Positions 57,903 through 64,000 of a DNA stretch of 64,000 nucleotides are shown in pieces. The DNA lies in contig NC_088210.1 of assembly GCF_037126465.1 (NCBI RefSeq), positions 11,802,011 to 11,866,010 on the forward strand. The letters run 5' to 3'. Numbering within the stretch: position 1 is the stretch's first letter; the number at the start of each line of letters is the position of its first letter. This DNA comes from Ornithodoros turicata (taxonomy: Eukaryota; Arthropoda; Arachnida; Ixodida; Argasidae). Made by a program: the position numbers and the translations under genes. Under the pieces are notes generated by a model. That model saw only the letters and a list, made by a program, of their open reading frames with translations, did no database searches and was not told the origin of the DNA.

Positions 57903-60446
57903 ATGGAACAACAGGCGGAACAACGACAGGAAGAGGTTCGAGAGTCCGAACTGGGATCGCCTTCGCAAGGTGAGAGCTGCAACAACCACGGGCCACACGA
58001 GACACTCGCATTTGAAGGCAGGTCTGGAAAAACGCTCCGTGTGTTCCGGGGCGCCTGCAACGGTCACAGTTCAAGAGGATGCGTCGTATTTGACGGCATT
58101 GATGTAGATTCGGGAACTTACGTGTCTGTTGTAGAGTGGACCCGCATGACTGCTGAGGATGTTGCTCCCATAGAACGCGAGCTTCAATCTACATTGTTAG
58201 AGCTGCGTCATTCGGCGCTACTCCACTACCTAGGGAGCCTCTTTGTGCCCGAGAGAGGAGCGTTTTACCTACTGCAGGAGTTTGCGAGAGGTAGCTCTCT
58301 ACGATCTTACGTATCTCGTGCCATCAACATAGACGGTGCCCAGTTACGTAGATACTTGCAAGGAATACTGCAAGCACTGGCATACCTGCACGAACACTCC
58401 GTCGCTCATCAAGATCTCAGGGACTCAGATGTTTTCATCGACGGCGACGTCGTACGTGTGGCAAATTACAGTCTGTCGTATAAGTTAGCCGCATTGCGTC
58501 ATGGAATTCGAGCAAAGAAGAAAAAAGGCGACGTGTATCAGCTAGGCCTGCTAGCACACACACTAGTGAAGGGTCAGAAAGAAGAGACCGACAACATTAT
58601 TCCTTCGGACGACCACTTCCAAGACTTCCTGAGGCGCTGCTCGTGTGAGCAAGAAGAGTATCGCTGGTCGTGCAACCAACTGCTTTCCCACCCCTTTATT
58701 ATAGGAGAGACATCAATTTCCCCAGCCATTTCTGACGTTGTTGACTTTGAACCAGCTGTCCCTCTAAGCCATACAGCCCTAACATGCTCTCGTCTTCAAG
58801 CAGATTTTGACATGCTGGGAGAGCTGGGCAGAGGAGGATTTGGTCGAGTGTTTAAAGTTCGCAGCAAGCTGGATGGTCGTACTTACGCTCTCAAACGCGT
58901 CAAATTCAATGCTCGGCGCAGTCGTTTTGACAAAGTAATTACGAGAGAAGTGAAGATCCTTTCGAGGTTGGACCATCGTAACATAGTTCGTTATTATGGT
59001 TCATGGACAGAAGAGACCATCAAGACTCCAGACCAAGAATCTCCTTCAGGCAGCGACGATGACGAAGTGGTGTCCGAAGCCAGCGAGAATGAAGACGTAT
59101 CTGAAGACGAGACCCCTGTCACAGCATGCAGTAACATGTGCATGTACATCCAGCTGGAGTTGTGTGAATACGGCACATTGCGAAATGCTATCGACAATAA
59201 CCTCTACAAAGACACAAATCGTGCGACTAGATACTCCCGCGAAATTTTGGCAGGACTCAATCATATTCACGGGCTTGGAATCATACATCGTGATGTGAAA
59301 CCTGACAATGTTCTCATCACTATGAATGACACTATCAAGATTGCGGATTTTGGTCTAGCGGTACTGGCATCTGCTCCCGGGGGTGGTGAGCAGCGGTTTA
59401 GCGAGATGCCCATTGCTAGCCGCCTGACTGGCGGCGTGGGTACGCCACCCTATCGTGCCCCCGAATTAGAGCAAACCGGGGTTGTGCACTATACTGAGGA
59501 TGTTGACATGTACAGCTTCGGCGTCACGATAGTTGAGATGTTCAGCCCCCCAATGTTAACAGCTATGGAACGGCAGCAAGTGCTGGGAAGCGTGCACAAC
59601 ATACTGGTGAGGTTGCAGGAAGGCAACACGCTTACACCTTATCAACAAGTCTATGCTCTCAGTCTTTTGCTGCACAGCCCAGCAATCCGTCCGTCTCCAG
59701 TATTTCTCTCACAGGAGGATCTGAATCGTACAATGCACAGAGAACATATTCAGTACAAGTTGCGGTGTGCCATATACGAACTCTGTTCTCTCAAAATGTT
59801 CTTCCTTGCGTGCTTCGTCGGTGTCTGTTGCACGATACAATTGTACCGTAAACCACAGGTATCACAGTATTCTTCTGACTGGATAGTTAACTTTGCTTTT
59901 TGGATTTTGTTTTTAGCTTTGTGTTGTCTCATTGGTCTGCAAGGCTGTTTCATTTATCTGAAAGGCTGTTACAGTGATCTGCAAGGCTGTCTCAGTGATC
60001 TGCAAGGCTGTTTCAGTGATCTGCAAGGCTGTTTCAGTGATCTGCAAGGCTGTCTCAGTGATCTGCAAGGCTGTCTCAGTGATCTGCAAGGCTGTCTCAG
60101 TGATCTGCAAGGCTGTTCCAGTGATCTGCAAGGCCGTTTCAGTGATCTGCAAGGCCGTTTCAGAGATCTGCAATGCTGTTTCAGAGATCTGCAATGCTGT
60201 TTCAATGATCTGCAATACTGTTTCATTGATTTGCTAAACTTTTTCATTGATTTTTTATTGCAAAACTTTTTCGGTGATCGAAAGGCTGTTTCAGTTATCT
60301 GCAAGGATGTTTCAGTTATCTGCAAGGATGTTTCATTGATCCGCAACGCTGTTTCACTGATCCCCAAGGCTGTTTTATTGATCCGCAAGCATGTTTCAGA
60401 GATCCGCGAGGCTGTTTCATTGATGCAAGGGCAATCGCGCAACTGA
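57903..60446 (+). CDS. GCN2-type eIF2-alpha kinase, C-terminally replaced
   Basis: 847 aa in one exon. Residues about 60-270 look like the degenerate (pseudo)kinase of GCN2: LRRYLQGILQALAYLHEHSV, HQDLRDSDVFI, no DFG. Residues about 302-610 are a full kinase: GRGGFGRVF (310-318), Lys331 in YALKRV, acidic insert (about 365-395) typical of eIF2-alpha kinases, HRD (462-464), DFG (482-484), APE (519-521). The tandem pseudokinase-kinase order is specific to GCN2 (EIF2AK4), which phosphorylates eIF2-alpha under amino-acid starvation. The N-terminal RWD and C-terminal HisRS-like and ribosome-binding parts are absent. Instead come two hydrophobic segments (about 631-650, 660-679) and a repeat tail. 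AATAAA lies at 60458, 12 nt after the stop. The start is the first ATG of the frame. It could be a retrocopy, a novel paralogue, or an exon of a longer gene: CAG|GTATCA at about 59857-59865 is a possible donor that would remove the tail. Confidence 0.8.
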   Translation: MEQQAEQRQEEVRESELGSPSQGESCNNHGPHETLAFEGRSGKTLRVFRGACNGHSSRGCVVFDGIDVDSGTYVSVVEWTRMTAEDVAPIERELQSTLLELRHSALLHYLGSLFVPERGAFYLLQEFARGSSLRSYVSRAINIDGAQLRRYLQGILQALAYLHEHSVAHQDLRDSDVFIDGDVVRVANYSLSYKLAALRHGIRAKKKKGDVYQLGLLAHTLVKGQKEETDNIIPSDDHFQDFLRRCSCEQEEYRWSCNQLLSHPFIIGETSISPAISDVVDFEPAVPLSHTALTCSRLQADFDMLGELGRGGFGRVFKVRSKLDGRTYALKRVKFNARRSRFDKVITREVKILSRLDHRNIVRYYGSWTEETIKTPDQESPSGSDDDEVVSEASENEDVSEDETPVTACSNMCMYIQLELCEYGTLRNAIDNNLYKDTNRATRYSREILAGLNHIHGLGIIHRDVKPDNVLITMNDTIKIADFGLAVLASAPGGGEQRFSEMPIASRLTGGVGTPPYRAPELEQTGVVHYTEDVDMYSFGVTIVEMFSPPMLTAMERQQVLGSVHNILVRLQEGNTLTPYQQVYALSLLLHSPAIRPSPVFLSQEDLNRTMHREHIQYKLRCAIYELCSLKMFFLACFVGVCCTIQLYRKPQVSQYSSDWIVNFAFWILFLALCCLIGLQGCFIYLKGCYSDLQGCLSDLQGCFSDLQGCFSDLQGCLSDLQGCLSDLQGCLSDLQGCSSDLQGRFSDLQGRFRDLQCCFRDLQCCFNDLQYCFIDLLNFFIDFLLQNFFGDRKAVSVICKDVSVICKDVSLIRNAVSLIPKAVLLIRKHVSEIREAVSLMQGQSRN
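59937..60430 (+). repeat. 21-bp minisatellite inside the kinase ORF
   Basis: About 22 units of CTGCAAGGCTGTCTCAGTGAT and variants. The first 15 are read as LQGCFSD-type heptads. A 1-nt deletion near 60279 shifts the register, and the last seven are read as KAVSVIC-type heptads. The minus strand is also open across most of the array in two frames. Confidence 0.92.
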
Positions 60447-61149
60447 GTTCTATACAAATAAATACACGTGGAAAAAAGATAACAAAATGTACACAATAAA
60501 TCACTGAAACTTTCTAATTTCTCCTATGTGGCAACGTCATGGCCATTGGATATCAATTTAAATTAGAAATGGGACAGATCCAAAATTTTTCGCATCCGTA
60601 TCCGAGGAAGGTTCTACAAAAATTCACGAATCTTACAAATCGTTTTTTTTTTTTTAGGAAGAGTTTAAAAGGCCAGGAAAAAACTTCTAGTGGAACGTAT
60701 TTAGAAGCAGAATATGATGTGTTTGTTTAATGAAAAACAGATTACGTAATGCTCGAGTTTCAGGAGAAAATATTCCCACATACAGATCTGAAAACGCAAT
60801 TTATCGGACATGTTGTTTATCGACTAGAAGAAATGCATAAATTCTCGAGTCTGAATTATTTCCATAAAACTAAGCAACAATCAAAAACAGGTAACTTTCG
60901 AACTTGTAATGTAACAGTTCCTGCCCGAACTCCTTCAGTCCAGAGCAATGTAATGAAACAAACAAGAAAACATACATCGGCCAATGAGGTTTTTGGTGAA
61001 CTGGCGCCTCGCCAGTTTGAAAAATAAAAACAAATGTGGCTGGTAGATTTGATTTGCCGTTTCAGGCACTATGATCCGGATTCCCGAATACCTGCCTAGG
61101 ATTCCAGGATTCGCGTATTCTGTTGGCACATCCCTAACATAAATGCAGG
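60447..61149. other. 3' flank of the kinase; no gene seen
   Basis: Two AATAAA hexamers (60458 and about 60496) are likely poly(A) signals for the kinase transcript. The frame 60749-61027 has no recognisable domain and no sign of HisRS homology. Confidence 0.5.
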
Positions 61150-61610
61150 TACTTAAGCCTTATAAAGAACACCGAAACAAACAAAAAAAGAGGGAAGGCA
61201 GTAAGAATCGGGACTCGTTTGGATGACAACTCGATGAATTGTTGTGGATGATGATGATGACTGGAGTCTTAATAGTGCATTGACAACACAGGATGTATTG
61301 GTTCTTAGTTCAAATGAGCGACAGCAAGTAATAGTTCTAACATGAGTAGTTCTATTGAAAGTAGATAAGAGAGTGGAGACCACATAGTTTGTTCTTGGTG
61401 TTGGAGCAGCGATTGCAGGCACGGTCCTGCGGGAGTAGTTTGTGCGGTGTCGGCGAAGTGAATGTGTGTTGGTGGGATTGTGATAAATGGAGTGCACGAA
61501 AAGGACAAGCTTGTGACTAATGAGGCTATAGACATCTGGGATGTTTAACAGGCCAAGTGCATAAGTGACAGAAGGTATCTTCGATATGGCCTGCACCTCC
61601 GGCACTAGTT
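61150..61610 (-). pseudogene. Probable LINE reverse-transcriptase C-terminal remnant
   Basis: A minus-strand frame (61605-61153) has YALGLLNIPDVYSLISHKLV, then LFVHSIYHNPTN and a basic stretch, resembling the post-RT region of CR1/Jockey-like ORF2 proteins. It is short and lacks the W-N-x-L-P end. Identification is tentative. Confidence 0.35.
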
Positions 61611-62614
61611 TGGGGGGAGTGCCGATGTGGTGCCAAGAGTGTGCGCCAGTGCAAGTGGAGGTTCAACACAAAGCGCTTCCAAAACGAACGAGCGACTGCA
61701 GGTGCAGGCTAGTGGTCTGCCGCCAGCACCGGGACCACTGTCGTGTTCTTTAACGCTTGTCTTTCCTTTCGTGTAGACTGTTTGTATGATATGTACTTCA
61801 TTCGCTTTACCAGCCATTGATATACGTGTTTGTTATGACTCTGTACCTGTACCCTTGCGTTGACGACGTATGTATTCTATTTGCTTTTACGGAACGGAAT
61901 GAAGAACGCTGCCCTGTTCCCAGCAATGACGGGAACATTGTGGGACGATGCTACGAATTGGAGTGTTTTGTTTTTCCTACTCGGTGCTTCATCTCTGTAT
62001 ATTTTTAAATAAAAAAGGGTTCTTTGCTGCTCCAAAGCTTTCACCTTTTTCCGGCACAGTGTATGGCAAGTGTAATATGCTTCCCGTGGAGGCAAATATC
62101 TGACTCATCCGTCCGGTAAGTCTCAGACCGGGGCTGACCTAAGATTTTCGTGAGGGGGGGGGGGGGGGGGGGTCAGCTCTGGACAAGTTCCACGTGCATG
62201 CAGGGTTTGGTCCACTGAACCCTATGTTCTTAGCCTGGAATTGAGGGGGGTATGGACCCCTGGACCCCCCGCCCCTTAGATCCGTGCCTGGTTTTAGGTA
62301 TGACTGCATTATCGCTACCCACGTGTTTATCGTGGCAATGCCACTGGCATTGCATCGAGCGTATATCAAGGAAGCGTCAACGTTACAGACGTGTTGTATG
62401 CTCTGCGTACACTCTTACTGCATTTCCTCTCCAACAAGTGCAGCCCAGCCGTGAACTCGGGATGAACTAGTGCTGCACCATTACAGAACGAGTACCAGAG
62501 TGCGGAGGACACGAGCGGCACTGACAAAACGAATACGGAAGTGCTGCACCGCCTGAACTAGTTCAACCGATGCAGCAAAATCGAGGATACCTAAGGTCTC
62601 GAGGACCATGCGAC
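61611..62614. other. Intergenic, no gene seen
   Basis: No recognisable protein. A G-run and GGGGGTATGGACCCC-like inverted sequence at about 62145-62280 suggest another degraded MITE. Confidence 0.4.
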
Positions 62615-63120
62615 AGTATATTATTCGCGCAGTGGATATTCTGTTGACCAGACCACAGAATAACGGCGCGCTTTATTCCGTGGACCAGACCACAGGATAG
62701 GCGTCCGTTTTATTCTGTGGACCAGTCCATGCGGCGTCTGCCTCAAGTGTGGAAAAAGGCCATACATTGCTGAATCTAACCCAACCATACCTAACCTAAT
62801 TCTAGAACGCAAGAAAGGCATTGTGGCCCTAACCTAACCTAATTTCTAGCAAAAATTCAGCACTTTTTCTTTTTCTGTGTGCTAGCCGTCGACGCTGTAG
62901 ACCATGTGGCGTCCGCCTCAAGTGTGGAGAACTGCCATGCCATACTGAATCTAATCTAGCCTAACCATACCTAACCCGACCCAACCTTACCTAACCTAAT
63001 CCTATGTAGAACGTAAGAAAGCCGTTGTGGCCCTAACCTAACCTTATTCGTAACAAAAATTCAGCACTTTTTTTCTTTCTGTGTGCTAGCCCAAACATAG
63101 AAACAAAGAAAAAAAAGCGA

Positions 63121-63200
63121 GTCCACCGGGATTTCAACCCACACTCCCTGATTACCAGCCGGGGATGCTAACCACTACGCCACACCACCGACGCACCATT
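63121..63200 (-). repeat. tRNA-like sequence, probable SINE head
   Basis: On the minus strand, box A-like TGGCGTAGTGGTTAGCATCC and box B-like GGGTTGAAATCCCGG occur, but the acceptor-stem ends do not pair. Read as tRNA-derived repeat or pseudogene. Confidence 0.5.
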
Positions 63201-63267
63201 GTTGCGAATTTATCGACCACTAATCTTGTGGTCTGGTCAACAGAATAAAGCGCGCCGTTATTCTGTG

Positions 63268-63390
63268 CATGAGAGAACTGATGTTCTGAGACTGGGAACA
63301 ACATAGAAGGGACAAACATATACCAGGCCTCAAGTTGCCTATAAGAAATTAACGATGAAAGATGAAAGTCAGTGAACTTTCATCTTTCTT
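63268..63390 (-). mobile_element. tRNA-derived SINE tail with target duplication
   Basis: 123 bp related to the 35140-35460 SINE (GAGAACTGATGTTCTGAGAC, GATGAAAGATGAAAGTCAGT). Perfect 12-bp target duplication CGTTATTCTGTG at 63256-63267 and 63391-63402, inside the composite repeat above. Confidence 0.78.
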
Positions 63391-63440
63391 CGTTATTCTG
63401 TGGTCTGGTCAACAGAATATCCACTGCGTATTATTCGAAG

Positions 63441-64000
63441 CGCCCGTTTTTGCGCTGTTAGCAGACCGTAAACCTCAATAGCGCGTGAGATGTATTTAAA
63501 TACATTGTAATTGAAATAATATTTGAAATATAAATACAGAATAGAAACATGTACTTTTATTGAAACACAAATTTTTGGCAACTTGTCACTTAACTCGGTA
63601 CTTTTGCGCCGTGCTAACTTTCAGAGGAACTCGTTTCTTTTTCATGTAGCTTTGCCAAAGTAACTTACGCTACGTTCCAAGTTACTTTTAATTCGCTTTT
63701 CACTCACGCCCACATATTTTCTTCCTCTGTTTTTTTTTTCATAGCATTTCATGCCATAAAACGTAACGTTCATTCTTGTAAATACTCTGTAAATACTCCC
63801 AAGTACATACTGACGACCAGTGGCGTAGCCAGAACTCCAAGGTAGGGGGGGCTCGATACGAAAACTCGCCCCCCCCCCCCGCTCATCCTGGGTGCGACAA
63901 CACACACATACTCGTGCACGTCGCAAAATGCGGTTTAAAAAAAGACAGAACGAAAATAATTGATTTGGACGTGCACAATACGATTACATGTATAGGCTGT
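63441..64000. other. Intergenic, no gene seen
   Basis: AT-rich. From about 63820, CAGTGGCGTAGCCAGAA and a following G-run mark the left end of a CAGTGGC-type MITE that may run out of the window. Confidence 0.45.

Larger units (their letters stand above)
62615..63440. repeat. Composite inverted repeat with inner duplication
   Basis: The left arm GCGCAGTGGATATTCTGTTG to GACCACAGAATAACGG (about 62627-62666) is inverted at about 63391-63433. A second inner inverted pair (GGCGCGCTTTATTC and GAATAAAGCGCGCC) lies within. Inside, a unit of about 170-190 bp is duplicated (about 62724-62890 and 62903-63093), each with AACCTAACCTAA-type tracts. Confidence 0.65.

Noticed and set aside
59913..60496. Long minus-strand frames opposite the kinase tail (100 and 175 codons)
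   Set aside because: They are open only because the 21-bp unit lacks stops in several frames; they have no features beyond the repeat.

Overview
The window looks like nuclear DNA from an arthropod, most likely a chelicerate and probably a tick. It has split genes with standard spliceosomal borders, very long repeat-filled introns, many tRNA-derived SINEs of a type resembling the tick SINE Ruka, and large numbers of short inverted-repeat DNA transposons. The tick assignment is inference from the repeats and the protein types. There are no bacterial operons, rRNA genes or CRISPR arrays.

Three protein genes can be supported. (1) A complete mind bomb 2 (mib2) E3 ubiquitin ligase gene lies on the + strand, 18162-41330. 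I joined 17 coding exons by splice sites and phase. They total 2802 nt, or 933 codons plus stop, and every junction keeps frame. The protein has MIB/HERC2, ZZ, MIB/HERC2, REP repeats, ankyrin repeats and two RINGs. (2) A complete SNAP29 Qbc-SNARE gene lies on the - strand, 53371 down to 47170, with 4 coding exons and 282 aa. (3) A single-exon, apparently truncated GCN2-type eIF2-alpha kinase ORF lies on the + strand, 57903-60446, 847 aa. It has a pseudokinase domain followed by a kinase domain with all main catalytic motifs. In place of the HisRS-like regulatory part it has two hydrophobic segments and a tail encoded by a 21-bp minisatellite.

Layout: 1-18133 has no recognisable host gene and holds foldback elements, a terminal-inverted-repeat element with internal tandem repeats, SINE pieces, a LINE 3' remnant and mariner-like or hAT-like MITEs. 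18134-41330 is mib2; nearly all its large introns carry recent MITE, SINE or Tigger insertions, many with exact target-site duplications. 41331-47169 is repeat-rich and includes a hAT MITE nested in an older relative. 47170-53371 is SNAP29. 53372-57902 is repeat-rich and ends with a 1 kb hAT-type element just upstream of the kinase. 60447-64000 holds a LINE remnant, duplicated telomere-like CCTAA tracts and SINE insertions.

The three genes are not known to share a pathway: Notch-ligand and other ubiquitylation, membrane fusion, and translational stress control. They appear to be ordinary neighbours. The most unusual object is the kinase ORF. The best-supported new observations otherwise concern transposon families whose boundaries can be set to the base from target-site duplications.
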